From positions 1-64,000 of the forward strand of contig CAZJBM010000003.1 in NCBI GenBank assembly GCA_964544595.1: a stretch of DNA of 64,000 nt, written 5' to 3'. Made by a program: the position numbers and the translations under genes. The stretch is from JAGBWK01 sp964544595. Its GTDB lineage: Bacteria > Bacteroidota > Bacteroidia > Bacteroidales > Muribaculaceae. The notes beneath the pieces were generated by a model. The model was not told the DNA's origin. It did no database searches and saw nothing but the letters and a program-made list of their open reading frames with translations. How positions within the stretch are numbered: position 1 is the stretch's first letter; the number at the start of each line of letters is the position of its first letter. This document shows, piece after piece, positions 39,891-49,043 of this stretch.

Positions 39891-42710
39891 ATGATGAAAA
39901 AAATCCTGACAATTCTCGCACTGGGCGCTGCGATGACGGCCTCGGCTCTCAATAAGCTGCCTATCGACCCCGAACTGCGTATCGGGCGGCTCGACAACGG
40001 GCTGACTTACTACATACGCCACAACGAGCGCCCCGCCGGACAAGCCGATTTCTTCCTGGCCCAAAGCGTAGGCTCGATCAACGAGGAGGAGAATCAGCGC
40101 GGGCTGGCTCACTTCCTGGAGCACATGTGCTTCAACGGGACTGAAAATTTCCCCGGAAATTCGCTTATTGACTATCTGGAGACGATAGGGGTGAAATTCG
40201 GGGCGAATCTCAACGCCTACACTTCGACCGACCGCACGGTATACAATATATGCGCCGTGCCGACGGCGAGGGTTTCGTCGCTCGACTCATGCCTTATGAT
40301 ACTCCGCGACTGGAGCGGGCGCCTGCTCCTGAACGACAAGGATATAGAGGAGGAGAGGGGCGTCATAGTAGGGGAATGGAGGCAGCGGAGCGGCCAGGCG
40401 TCGGCCCGACTCTTGGAGAAGGCCGCTCCCGAAATCTATCCCGGAAGCCGCTACGGCGAGCGTATGCCGATAGGGTTGATGTCGGTGGTTGAGAATTTCA
40501 AGCCGGAGGAATTGCGCGACTATTACCGCAAGTGGTATCATCCGCATAATCAGTGCGTCATAGTAGTGGGCGATATCGACCCGGACTATATGGAGGGGCA
40601 GATAAAGGCGATGTGGGCCGACGCGAAGGGGGGACCCGCTTCGGTGAAATCGACCGAGCTGAAGATCGAGCCTAACAAGGAGGTGATCGCGACGGTGCAG
40701 ACCGATCCCGAGCAGGGGCAGACCATGCTCCAGATGTATATAAAGCATGGCGGGGTAGAGGGGGAAGATGAGGGCACGATCGCCGAGCTGCGCCGCGAGG
40801 TGGCAGGCTCGATGGTGTGCGATATGCTCGCCGAGCGCTATGATGAGGTAGAGAACGAGCCCGACGCTCCGTTTGCTAATCTGGGTATCGGCGATATGCA
40901 CTTCCTGCTCGCGTCGAGACAGCCGGCGCTGCTTGTCCGCGCCACCGCGCGGAAGGGGGAGGAGAAGGCCGCGATGAAGGCTTTCGCCACTGAGCTGAAG
41001 CGCGCGGCCGCGAGCGGTTTCACCCCCGCGGAGCTTGAGCGCGCCAAGCTGACGGCCCGCTCCGATGCCGACAGCCGCTTCGCCTCAGCGGGGACGATTA
41101 CCAATACGGCCTACGCTAAGGAGTATGCCAATCATTTCCTCGAAGGGGGCGTAATACCCTCAGAGGAGCAGCGATACAAGATGATAAAAGGGGTGATCTC
41201 GCAGATGAAGCTCGCAGATGTCAACGACTATATCGCCTCGATCGTCACGCCGGAGGATGAAAACGCGGTCATTATCTGCTACGCACCCGCCGGAACTACG
41301 CTGACCGGGGCCGACCTCGCGGAGGCGTATAAGGGCGTGGATGGCTCTAAGCTTGACGCCTACGTCGACAAATTCGCCGGGAGGCCGCTGCTGGCCGCGA
41401 CGCCGACGGCGGGGAAGATAGTGATGGAGGAGAAGCACCCGGTATTCGGCACGACGATATGGACTCTCTCCAACGGCATAAGGGTGAATCTCAACCCCAA
41501 CGACTATGAGGGGGACAAGGTGAAGATACTGGCGAAGTCGCCGGGAGGCATTTCGCAGAGCTATGACCCGGCATTGTCGGCTGACTATATGGCTCTGAAC
41601 GATGTGCTGGCGCTCAGCGCGGTGGGGGAGAACTCGATGACCGACCTGCGCAAACTCCTGGCGGGTAAGAAGGTGAGCAGCTATGCCTCGGTGGAGAAAA
41701 TGGAGGAGTCGCTCGGAGCGTCGGCCACGGCGTCGGATATGGCGACGGCGTTTCAGCTCATCTATCTCCGCGCCACCGACCTGCGAAAAGACCCGAAGGC
41801 GTTCGCTGCATATCTGGCCAATCAGCGGATCAAGGCTGAGAGCCGCAGCGGGAGCCCGGTGCACGTGATGGGCGACTCGATCCACGCCAATGTGTTTGAC
41901 CACCACCCCCTCGGCGGGGAGCATCTGCATCAGGGTGATCTCGACCGCATCGATTATGACCGTATTCTCGCTCTATGGGGCGACCGCTTCGGCGATATGT
42001 CGGATTTCACTTTCTACGTTTCGGGCAACTTTGACGCGGACTCGATCCGCCCGTTGATTGAGACTTACGTGGCTTCGCTCCCGGCCAACGGCCGCATGGA
42101 GCAGCCTAAGGATATGAATTACCACTATGCGCGAACCCGCGATTCGCGGCGGTGGACTATGCCGATGGAGAATAAGGAGGCTATCACCTACACTTTCTAT
42201 AACGGACCATGCGAGTATAATCTCGACAATGTGGTGAAGGGGCATATTTTCGGCTCGATACTTCAGTCGCGCCTCCGCGAGGATCTGCGCGAGAAGCGGG
42301 GGTGGACCTACGGGGTGAAATGCCATGTCGGCATCTCGGCTGGGATGAACGGCAGCGACGGCGCGAACGCGATAATGCCTGTATATATCCGCGTGGCTCC
42401 CGAGCACGCCGAATCGGCGTTTACGGTGGTGGCCGAAACGGTCAACGCGCTTTCGCTCCCCGGATTGATCACGGCGGCTGAGTTGGCGAAGGTGAAGGAG
42501 TATATGGCGAAGAATTACAAGGAGAATTCGCGCGATAACGGCTACTGGATCACGGTGATGCGCATGTATGACCGATTTGGCGAGGATATGCATTCGCGGT
42601 ATCTCGATATTCTCGAAGGGCTGACGCCGGAGGATGTCGCGGAGTTTGGGGCGCGATATATGGCGGATGCGCCGGGCATATTGAGGCTTAGCCTGAGTCC
42701 GGAGGAGTAG
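39891..42710 (+). CDS. M16 family metalloprotease (pitrilysin-like), exported
   Basis: A 939-residue tandem M16 protease with a Sec signal peptide (MMKKILTILALGAAMTASA). The inverted zinc motif HFLEH (74-78) and the third ligand Glu155 in EEERGVIVGEW are present in the first half. The second half (from about residue 500) is the inactive partner domain with REKRGWTYGVKCHVG. It degrades peptides inside a closed chamber in the periplasm. It follows the DUF6850 gene by 16 bases. A TonB receptor with an M16 protease recalls the FusA/FusC ferredoxin import pair of Pectobacterium, so cleavage of an imported protein or peptide is a reasonable guess. A strong hairpin terminator follows. Confidence 0.92.
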   Translation: MMKKILTILALGAAMTASALNKLPIDPELRIGRLDNGLTYYIRHNERPAGQADFFLAQSVGSINEEENQRGLAHFLEHMCFNGTENFPGNSLIDYLETIGVKFGANLNAYTSTDRTVYNICAVPTARVSSLDSCLMILRDWSGRLLLNDKDIEEERGVIVGEWRQRSGQASARLLEKAAPEIYPGSRYGERMPIGLMSVVENFKPEELRDYYRKWYHPHNQCVIVVGDIDPDYMEGQIKAMWADAKGGPASVKSTELKIEPNKEVIATVQTDPEQGQTMLQMYIKHGGVEGEDEGTIAELRREVAGSMVCDMLAERYDEVENEPDAPFANLGIGDMHFLLASRQPALLVRATARKGEEKAAMKAFATELKRAAASGFTPAELERAKLTARSDADSRFASAGTITNTAYAKEYANHFLEGGVIPSEEQRYKMIKGVISQMKLADVNDYIASIVTPEDENAVIICYAPAGTTLTGADLAEAYKGVDGSKLDAYVDKFAGRPLLAATPTAGKIVMEEKHPVFGTTIWTLSNGIRVNLNPNDYEGDKVKILAKSPGGISQSYDPALSADYMALNDVLALSAVGENSMTDLRKLLAGKKVSSYASVEKMEESLGASATASDMATAFQLIYLRATDLRKDPKAFAAYLANQRIKAESRSGSPVHVMGDSIHANVFDHHPLGGEHLHQGDLDRIDYDRILALWGDRFGDMSDFTFYVSGNFDADSIRPLIETYVASLPANGRMEQPKDMNYHYARTRDSRRWTMPMENKEAITYTFYNGPCEYNLDNVVKGHIFGSILQSRLREDLREKRGWTYGVKCHVGISAGMNGSDGANAIMPVYIRVAPEHAESAFTVVAETVNALSLPGLITAAELAKVKEYMAKNYKENSRDNGYWITVMRMYDRFGEDMHSRYLDILEGLTPEDVAEFGARYMADAPGILRLSLSPEE

Positions 42711-42742
42711 GGCAAAGGATTGATTTTTTTAGAGGTAAAAGG

Positions 42743-42769
42743 TAAGGCTACTCGCGCGAGTAGCCTTTA
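42743..42769 (+). terminator. Terminator of the TonB receptor - M16 operon
   Basis: A perfect palindrome AAGGCTACTCGCGCGAGTAGCCTT (halves 42744-42755 and 42756-42767), 33 bases after the M16 stop and followed by TACTATG. The T-run is short. Confidence 0.65.
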
Positions 42770-42792
42770 CTATGGGGTAACGTATTGTGTAT

Positions 42793-43047
42793 CAGGAAGC
42801 TGCACCATGGTGCAGCACTACTGGGCGGGGGCACAACGCCGTTAGACGCTTTCTGACGGCTGAAGCCGTCACCCAGTAAAAGAGATATTTACCGGGCGGG
42901 GATGCAGGGGTGGACGCTTTCTGACGGCTGAAGCCGTCGCCCAGTAAAAGAGATATTTGCTGGGCGGGGGCACAGGGGTAGACGCTTTCTGACGGCTGAA
43001 GCCGTCGCCCAGTAAAAGAGATAATTGTGCAGCACTACTGGGCGGGG
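42793..43047. repeat. Intergenic palindromic repeat cluster, copy 3
   Basis: The cluster begins with GCTGCACCATGGTGCAGC (42799-42816). Three tandem units with a period of about 68 bases follow, each with GACGCTTTCTGACGGCTGAAG, CCGTC and CCCAGTAAAAGAGATA (about 42845-42890, 42913-42956, 42981-43023). It ends with GTGCAGCACTACTGGGCGGGG, whose CTA supplies the stop codon of the minus-strand phosphatase. It shares all units with the clusters at 7.2 and 22.1 kb. Confidence 0.88.
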
Positions 43048-44330
43048 AGGGTGGCGAAGGGGGTGGTGGCGGCTTGCATCAGCGCCTGGCGGGCGTCGGG
43101 CCAGCGGTAGAAGGGGAAGATGTCGGTAGGGGCGGGAATGGCGATTTCGCGCTCGTTGAGCATGAATTTCACGAGGATGTCGCCTTTCTTGTCTCGGAAG
43201 AACACGATCTGGATGTTGCCGGCCATCGGCGAGATTTTGAAATCGGAGTAAACGCGATGAAGCGCATAGGGATCGGCCTCGGCGGCGTAGGTGCCGTCGA
43301 GCCTCATGAGGGCGGCGAGGGGGATGAGGTTGCCGTCGTGACCGAATCGGAGGGTGGCGCCGTGGTCGCCCGCGGCGATGTAGGCGTCGGCGGTGTCAAT
43401 GATGTTGAGGAGGAGGTTCTTCGCGTTGTCGACATGGAGTCCGCGGGCGGGGGGATAGTTGGAGTTGCAGGCGTAGAAGTTGAAGTTGAATACCTGCCAG
43501 AGGTCGAAGAGCTCGTCGGGGGTGAAGAGGTCGAAGAAGTCGACCTGAGTCTCCATGTTCTGCATGTCGACGGCGATCCAGTAGAGTCCCCACATAAGCT
43601 CGACGGGGTCGACGTGGCGGCGGATGAAGGTGGAGTCGCTGAAGAGGGTAGCGACGAGGCGGTCGGGGTTGGTCTTCTCGTTGCGGAATTTCTTCCAGTC
43701 GAGATACCATTCGCCCTTGTCGCTGCTATAGGGGCCCGACTCGGGGGAGTGGTAGTTGAGGTAGTACATATTGCGGTTGCTCGACTCGCGGGGAATGTCG
43801 AGCTGGGGGAAGCGGCTTTTGAGCCCTTCGAGGAAAGAGTACATCGAATGGGCGCAACGCATGACGGTGGTGGAGGCGGCGGTGACTTTGGCGTCGTCGC
43901 CGGCGAACGCCTCGGGGAAGGCGTCGGCCATGCGCGAGGCTATGCCCTGGTGCTGGCGCACGCCGAGGGGGGTAAGCTCGCCGCCACGGCCTTCAGCCTC
44001 GATCCAAACAGAGTCGAGGCGGGCGAGCACGTCGAGGCCGAGTGGAGTCAGGGCATCGGCGGCCTGAGCCTCGCGGAAGAGGTCGCGCACGGAGGCGTAG
44101 TCGCGGTCGGAGATGAGGTAGCGGGAGCCGTGACGGCCGTAGTGGCTGACGTAGAAGGGTCGGTAGCCCTTGGGGGCGGGGGTGTTCAGGCTCTGGTCGA
44201 CGGGGTAGGCGTAGTAAATGCCCCCGGCTTTGCCGGGAGTGGCGGCGATCTCTTCGAGGGTTGCCTGGGCCGAGGCTGAGATGGCCGCTGCGGCTATCGC
44301 GGCGGCGAGGAGTAACTTAATGGCGCGCAT
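43035..44330 (-). CDS. Histidine-type phosphatase (histidine acid phosphatase branch), secreted
   Basis: A 431-residue protein with a Sec signal peptide (MRAIKLLLAAAIAAAAISASAQA). The active-site motif RHGSR (66-70, in VSHYGRHGSRY) holds the phosphorylated His67. The second motif is FGHDGNLIPL, where the HD pair gives the proton donor, as in bacterial phytase/MINPP-like enzymes (HAE in MINPP). It should hydrolyse phosphomonoesters such as inositol phosphates in the periplasm or at the surface. The last residues and the stop codon lie inside repeat cluster 3, so the original C-terminus may have been replaced. Confidence 0.86.
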   Translation of the reverse strand: MRAIKLLLAAAIAAAAISASAQATLEEIAATPGKAGGIYYAYPVDQSLNTPAPKGYRPFYVSHYGRHGSRYLISDRDYASVRDLFREAQAADALTPLGLDVLARLDSVWIEAEGRGGELTPLGVRQHQGIASRMADAFPEAFAGDDAKVTAASTTVMRCAHSMYSFLEGLKSRFPQLDIPRESSNRNMYYLNYHSPESGPYSSDKGEWYLDWKKFRNEKTNPDRLVATLFSDSTFIRRHVDPVELMWGLYWIAVDMQNMETQVDFFDLFTPDELFDLWQVFNFNFYACNSNYPPARGLHVDNAKNLLLNIIDTADAYIAAGDHGATLRFGHDGNLIPLAALMRLDGTYAAEADPYALHRVYSDFKISPMAGNIQIVFFRDKKGDILVKFMLNEREIAIPAPTDIFPFYRWPDARQALMQAATTPFATLPAQ

Positions 44331-44345
44331 GGGTCAAAAGGGGAG

Positions 44346-44891
44346 TCAAAGGTACATCTCTGAGGCGACGGTATCGGCCACGATCTCGCCCTTAGCGGCG
44401 GCTACGATGGCGAGGGCGAACTTGTAGGCGGCGCCGGGAGCCTGGCCGGTAATGATGTTGCCTGAGCAGGCCACGGGTTTGCCCGTCCATTTCACATCGG
44501 CGCGGAGGCCTTCGGTGCCGGGATAGCCTGTGGCTTCCTTTCCGTCGATGATGCCGAGGGGGCCGAATACCATGGCGGGAGCGGCGCAGATGGCGGCGAC
44601 ATTTCCCCCTTTGGCAACCTGCATGGCGATAGCGTCGGTGACGGGCTTGCAGGCGGCGACGTTGGTTGAGCCGGGAAGACCGCCGGGCACGATGAGCCAG
44701 TCGGCGTTGTCGAGGTCGGCTTCGGAGAGGGTGAGGTCGGCGACAACGGTGATGCCGTGGGCACCGGCAACGAGAACGTCGTCGGTAATGGAGACGGTTT
44801 TCACTTCCATGCCGCCTCGGCGCATGATATCAACGGTGGCGAGGGCTTCGATTTCTTCGAATCCTTCGGCGAGAAAAAGGTAAGAGGTCAT
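44346..44891 (-). CDS. DJ-1/PfpI family protein
   Basis: A 181-residue protein of the DJ-1/ThiJ/YajL branch: YLFLAEGFEEIEALATVDIMRRGG at the start with the conserved Glu, VPGGLPGSTNVA, and the nucleophile elbow AAICAAPAMVFG with Cys102. The family includes protein/metabolite deglycase-like and chaperone proteins that protect against carbonyl and oxidative stress. The start is ATG 44891. The gene ends 15 bases before the phosphatase on the same strand and is divergent from apbE. Confidence 0.92.
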   Translation of the reverse strand: MTSYLFLAEGFEEIEALATVDIMRRGGMEVKTVSITDDVLVAGAHGITVVADLTLSEADLDNADWLIVPGGLPGSTNVAACKPVTDAIAMQVAKGGNVAAICAAPAMVFGPLGIIDGKEATGYPGTEGLRADVKWTGKPVACSGNIITGQAPGAAYKFALAIVAAAKGEIVADTVASEMYL

Positions 44892-44935
44892 GATAATAAG
44901 ATTTAGGCAAGCTCGGCGGCTCGCGGGATTACGTT

Positions 44936-44966
44936 TTTGCAAATATAGGGATTTTGGCTAAATTTG
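44936..44966 (+). promoter_or_regulatory. Bacteroidetes-type promoter of apbE
   Basis: TTTG (44936-44939), exactly 19 nt, TAAATTTG (44959-44966): a full match. The ATG is at 44983, so the leader is only about 10 nt. Confidence 0.8.
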
Positions 44967-44982
44967 CCGCAAAAATTTTGAA

Positions 44983-45972
44983 ATGTTAAGAAATTGTTTT
45001 TTCGCGATCGCGGGGCTGCTTTGCCTGATCAGCTGCTCGGGGAGCAAGGAGTATCGCTCGGACAGCGGCATGGTATGGAACACGTTTTATCACATCACTT
45101 ACGAGGCCGATGAGGATTTGTCGTCAGTGATTATGTCGGCGATGAACGGAGTTGAGGCTTCGCTGTCGCCATTTAAGTATAACTCCGTGATTTCGCGGAT
45201 TAATAGGGGGGATACCTTAACGACCGATCGCCAGGTTGAGCTTATACTGACGATGTCGCAACATGTCAATGGGCTTTCGGGAGGAGCGTTCGACCCGACT
45301 GTCGCACCGCTGGTGAATCTATGGGGCTTCGGGTATGAGAAGGGCGGGGGGGAGCCGTCGCAGGAGCAGATCGACAGCTGCCTGGCGCTCGTAGGCATAG
45401 GCGACTGCCGCATAGAGGAGGGGAAAATGGTGAAGAAGGCCGCGGGAACGCAGTTTAACTTCAGCGCTATCACGAAAGGCTTCGGGAGCGACGAGGTAGG
45501 CCGCGCTCTGGAGACCAGCGGATGCGAGAACTATATGGTAGAGATCGGGGGGGAAATAGCCCTGAAGGGTGTGAACAGCAAGGGGGAAAAATGGCGTATA
45601 CAGATCGACGCGCCGATCGACGATAAGGTGACGAGCGAGCGTCTGACTGTGATCGAGCTGAGCGATTGCGGCATAGCCACTTCGGGCAATTACCGCAACT
45701 ACCGGGAGTCGGAGAGCGGGCGCGTGGGCCACACGATCTCACCCTCGACGGGGCGACCGGTGGCGACCGAGGTGCTGAGCGCTACGGTGATAGCCCCGAG
45801 CTGCATGGAAGCCGACGCGTTGGCCACGGCGTGCATGGCGATGCCTCTATCGGAGGCGAAAGCTATGATTGAGGGCTTAGGGAAGAGATACGGAGCGATG
45901 TTTGTGCTCGCCGGCGAGGGGGAAAAGCAATGGAAGATGTTGACGGCGGGAGATTTCCCGGAAATGAAATAA
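44983..45972 (+). CDS. apbE: FAD:protein FMN transferase (ApbE)
   Basis: A 329-residue lipoprotein (CLISCSG, lipid Cys18). The ApbE fold shows MVWNTFYHITYE, GGAFDPTVAPLVNLWGFG, FNFSAITKGFGSDEV, YMVEIGGEIALKG, and THE-like GHTISPSTGRPV with the Asp/Thr metal region EADALATA. It transfers FMN from FAD to a Thr in D-x-[ST]-[GSA]-x-T motifs of exported proteins such as NqrC, RnfG and FMN-binding domains. A candidate target in this window is the membrane protein at 60498-61652 with DAVTGAT. It is transcribed alone from an exact-consensus promoter. Confidence 0.95.
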   Translation: MLRNCFFAIAGLLCLISCSGSKEYRSDSGMVWNTFYHITYEADEDLSSVIMSAMNGVEASLSPFKYNSVISRINRGDTLTTDRQVELILTMSQHVNGLSGGAFDPTVAPLVNLWGFGYEKGGGEPSQEQIDSCLALVGIGDCRIEEGKMVKKAAGTQFNFSAITKGFGSDEVGRALETSGCENYMVEIGGEIALKGVNSKGEKWRIQIDAPIDDKVTSERLTVIELSDCGIATSGNYRNYRESESGRVGHTISPSTGRPVATEVLSATVIAPSCMEADALATACMAMPLSEAKAMIEGLGKRYGAMFVLAGEGEKQWKMLTAGDFPEMK

Positions 45973-46229
45973 GTTATATTTATAATATATGTATATAGTT
46001 ATAATATATAATATATGTATAAAAGAAAAATCGGCTGTCGTCGCGACACCCGATAGATCCTTAACCTTAAATCTAATACCATGAAAAAACACAGTGCAAA
46101 TATTGTAATTATACCTTTATAACGTTGTTGAGGGGGAATGGTTCAGGGAACGAGGGTGTTTAACTTTTATTAATATTTATATGGGTATTGATGAGGAAGT
46201 GTGATGAGTGTAAATGTCTGAAAATAAGC
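45973..46229. other. AT-rich intergenic stretch with a possible leader minigene
   Basis: The 327-base gap between apbE and cydB holds an extreme AT run (about 45973-46024, repeats of TATAATATATG). Then comes a 13-codon frame, ATG 46081 (MKKHSANIVIIPL), preceded by CCTTAACCTTAAATCTAATACC, which looks like the start of a Bacteroidales gene that was cut off. No other feature is seen. Confidence 0.4.
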
Positions 46230-46254
46230 AGGCTGCTCCCGAGGAGAGCAGCCT
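46230..46254 (-). terminator. Terminator of the cyd operon
   Basis: A 9-bp stem (AGGCTGCTC, 46230-46238, with 46246-46254), followed on the minus strand by GCTTATTTTC. It lies 46 bases after the cydB stop. Confidence 0.65.
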
Positions 46255-46299
46255 GAGCGGATAGGAGGGGTAATGAGTTAAAATCGCAATGATTGCCGA

Positions 46300-47433
46300 T
46301 CAATATGCTTCGGGCTCGTGGTCGAGCTCGGTAGGGGTGAGGGCGGGAGAGGTGAGCTTTCGCCACACGTAGAAGATATAAGCGACCACAAAGGGGATGA
46401 GGACCGATACGTAGGTCATCACGGTGAGGGTGAAAGAGGTCGCGGAGCTGTTGGCGATAGTGAGCGAGCTTTGCGGGTCGTCGACCGAAGGGAGATAGGC
46501 CGTTGAGCCGACACCGAGCGAGAGGAGGAGGCAGAGGACGGTAAGGATAGTTCCGGCACCGGTCCACCAGATAGCGCGGCGATAGTTGACGTTGAGTATG
46601 GTTTTCACCAGCCCGAAAAGCACGGCGAGAACGCCGACAACGAATCCGAAGCCGAGCCACCAGTAGGTGAAGAGATTGTTGGCGTAGAGATATTTCACCT
46701 CGACGATTTTGCCCGCGGGGTCGGCCTGGTAGCCGTCGGCGAGAAGAACAACGGCGGTGAAGGCGAGGAAAAGCACCACGAAGATAAGGCCATTGACGAT
46801 AGCCGAGCGACGCTGGCGGCGGGCGAAGTCGGTGCCCTCCTCAATGCCGTTGATGAAGAACAGAGAGGCGTTCATGCGGCCGAGAAACAGCACGGTAAGG
46901 CCGAGAAGGAGGTTGCGCCAATCGCAAATCTCGCGGAGGCCGTGGCCTTCGCCCCACCGCGAGATCACGGGGGAGGCGCCGTCGAGAATGTTGCCTTTAG
47001 TGACGGTGAAGTCGGCTCCGAAGAACATCATGCCGACGGCGACGCCGAGGAGAATGCACCCCACGGAGCCGTTGATGAAGAGAAAGGCGTCGTAGACCTT
47101 GGTGCCGAACACGTTGCCGGGCTTGCGGCGGAACTCGTAGCTGACGGCCTGAAGCACGAAGCTGACGAGAATGAACATCCAGAGCCAGTAGGCTCCGCCG
47201 AACGATGTGGAGTAGTAAAGGGGAAATGAGGCGAAGAAGGCTCCGCCGAATACGACGAGGGTGGTATAGGTCAACTCCCATTTGCGGCCCAAGGCGTTGA
47301 CCTTAAGGTTGCGGCTAACTTCGGTTTTAGAGGCGCAGAGGAGAGTTTGGCCTCCCTGAACGAAAAGCAGGAAAACGAGAATCGCTCCGAGCAGTGATAT
47401 GAGTAACCACCAGTATAGTTGTAGTGCTTCCAT
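46300..47433 (-). CDS. cydB: Cytochrome bd ubiquinol/menaquinol oxidase subunit II
   Basis: The 377-residue membrane protein has nine or so hydrophobic helices. WWLLISLLGAILVFLLFVQGGQ at the start, RKWELTYTTLVVFGGAFFASFPLYY and FLGRMNASLFFING are typical CydB blocks in Bacteroidetes. With CydA it reduces oxygen to water with very high affinity. The ATG overlaps the cydA stop by one base (TAATG), so translation is coupled. Confidence 0.95.
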   Translation of the reverse strand: MEALQLYWWLLISLLGAILVFLLFVQGGQTLLCASKTEVSRNLKVNALGRKWELTYTTLVVFGGAFFASFPLYYSTSFGGAYWLWMFILVSFVLQAVSYEFRRKPGNVFGTKVYDAFLFINGSVGCILLGVAVGMMFFGADFTVTKGNILDGASPVISRWGEGHGLREICDWRNLLLGLTVLFLGRMNASLFFINGIEEGTDFARRQRRSAIVNGLIFVVLFLAFTAVVLLADGYQADPAGKIVEVKYLYANNLFTYWWLGFGFVVGVLAVLFGLVKTILNVNYRRAIWWTGAGTILTVLCLLLSLGVGSTAYLPSVDDPQSSLTIANSSATSFTLTVMTYVSVLIPFVVAYIFYVWRKLTSPALTPTELDHEPEAY

Positions 47434-49013
47434 TATTTTTCTGTATTATTGTTGAGGATTTCTTGTTTGGTCTTTTTGCAGATAAAGTTGACCATGATGC
47501 TCATCTCGGCGATGAGGAGCGCGGTGAACACCACCACGAAAATCCAGAAAGTGGTCTGGACCGAGGCGGAGGATATGGCCGAGACGCCGGCGTTGACGGG
47601 GAGGATGTCCTGAATGGTCCAAGGCTGGCGACCTACTTCGGCGAGCACCCATCCTGCTTCACTGCAAATCCAAACGACGGGAATGGTGAGCAGGCCGAAC
47701 GCGCACATCCATTTATTAGACAGCAGGCTTTCCTTCTTTTTGAAAGAGGCCCAGGCTATGACGATGAAGAAGAGGAGCAGGTAGCCTCCGGCAAGCACCA
47801 TAATATGGAAGGCATAGAAGGTGGCGGCGACGGGGGGAACGGCGTCGGCGGGGCTATCCATGTAGCCGTAGCCGAAGTATTGGTAAGACTCGTTGAGGGC
47901 GCGGCGGGCGGCGTCGGCCGCAGCCTGGTCGCCCGAGTCGCGGGCTGCGGTGTAGTCGCGGAGAGCCTGCTGCGCCTTCTTGCCGATCGCGATGCGGTCG
48001 TAGTAGGACAGGGAGGTGATAGTGTCGCCGGCGGGGGTGACGGCGGTGTAGCCGTTGATGAGGTCGTTGATGCCGGGCACGTAGGAGTCGGCGCTATGGT
48101 TGGCGAGGATAGAGAGCCCTTTGGGGATAGAGATGTCGAATATCATTTCATCCTGATCGTCGAGGGGCTTCTTGTCGGGGTTGAGAATACCGAAGCCAAC
48201 GAGCTTCACGCCGTAGCCGCCGTCGTAGAGACCCTCCATGGCGGCGAGCTTCATGGGCTGCACCTTGGTGACCTGAACGGCCGATCCGTCGCCGGTCCAC
48301 ATGGTCAAGAGAATACCGACGATGCCTACCGCGCCGCCAACCTTGATAGAGTCGAGCGCGAAGCGGGTGTTGGTCTTTTTAAGCAGGAACCATGAGCTGA
48401 CGCCTACCACGAAGGCCGCGCCGAGCACCCAGCCGCTGAACACGGTGTGGAAAAACTTGTTGACAGCTACCGGGGAGAGGGCCACGTCGGTGAAGCTGAC
48501 CATAACGTTGCGCATCTGGTCGGGGTCAAATTCCATGCCGGCGGGATATTGCATCCAGGCGTTGGCCACAAGAATCCAGAGAGCCGAGAGGCACACGCCG
48601 AGGGCGGTGAGCCAAGTGGCGGCGAGGTGGAAACCGCGGCTCACGCGCTTCCAGCCGAAGAACATCACGGCGATGAAGGTAGACTCCATGAAGAAGGCCA
48701 CGATGCCCTCGATAGCGAGCGGGGCGCCGAAAATGTCGCCGACAAACCAGGAGTAGTTAGACCAGTTGGTGCCGAACTCAAATTCGAGAATAAGGCCGGT
48801 GGCCACGCCGCAGGCGAAGTTGATGCCGAAGAGCGTCATCCAGAATTTGGTGATACGCTTCCATTTGTCGTTGTCGGTGCGGTAATAGATAGTCTCCATT
48901 ATGCCGATGATAAGGGAGAGTCCGATGGTCAGGGGCACGAAAAGCCAATGGTACATGGCCGTCAGGGCGAATTGCCATCGCGACCAGTCGACGGTGGTGA
49001 TTAGGTCATTCAT
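47433..49013 (-). CDS. cydA: Cytochrome bd ubiquinol/menaquinol oxidase subunit I
   Basis: The 526-residue haem subunit carries haem b558, b595 and d. The N-terminal helix has the conserved His in FALTAMYHWLFVPLTIGLSL, ACGVATGLILEFEFGTNWSNY contains the conserved helix, and GWVLAEVGRQPWTIQ is the signature near the quinol site. An insertion of about 100 residues (roughly 230-370, charged and soluble) fits the Q-loop and following linker in Bacteroidetes. It allows respiration at nanomolar oxygen and protects anaerobes. A DUF4492 gene lies 30 bases upstream. Confidence 0.96.
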   Translation of the reverse strand: MNDLITTVDWSRWQFALTAMYHWLFVPLTIGLSLIIGIMETIYYRTDNDKWKRITKFWMTLFGINFACGVATGLILEFEFGTNWSNYSWFVGDIFGAPLAIEGIVAFFMESTFIAVMFFGWKRVSRGFHLAATWLTALGVCLSALWILVANAWMQYPAGMEFDPDQMRNVMVSFTDVALSPVAVNKFFHTVFSGWVLGAAFVVGVSSWFLLKKTNTRFALDSIKVGGAVGIVGILLTMWTGDGSAVQVTKVQPMKLAAMEGLYDGGYGVKLVGFGILNPDKKPLDDQDEMIFDISIPKGLSILANHSADSYVPGINDLINGYTAVTPAGDTITSLSYYDRIAIGKKAQQALRDYTAARDSGDQAAADAARRALNESYQYFGYGYMDSPADAVPPVAATFYAFHIMVLAGGYLLLFFIVIAWASFKKKESLLSNKWMCAFGLLTIPVVWICSEAGWVLAEVGRQPWTIQDILPVNAGVSAISSASVQTTFWIFVVVFTALLIAEMSIMVNFICKKTKQEILNNNTEK

Positions 49014-49043
49014 GATTTCAGACTTATTATAGTTGATAAATGA

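Noticed and set aside
42840..43030. Possible CRISPR array from three regularly spaced repeats
   Set aside because: The segments between repeats are themselves similar, and the units recur at two other loci as palindromic elements; no cas genes nearby.
43074..44279. 401-codon plus-strand frame rich in Gly, Val and Glu
   Set aside because: Exact antisense of the histidine-type phosphatase; GC-rich codon use makes the opposite strand open. No family features.
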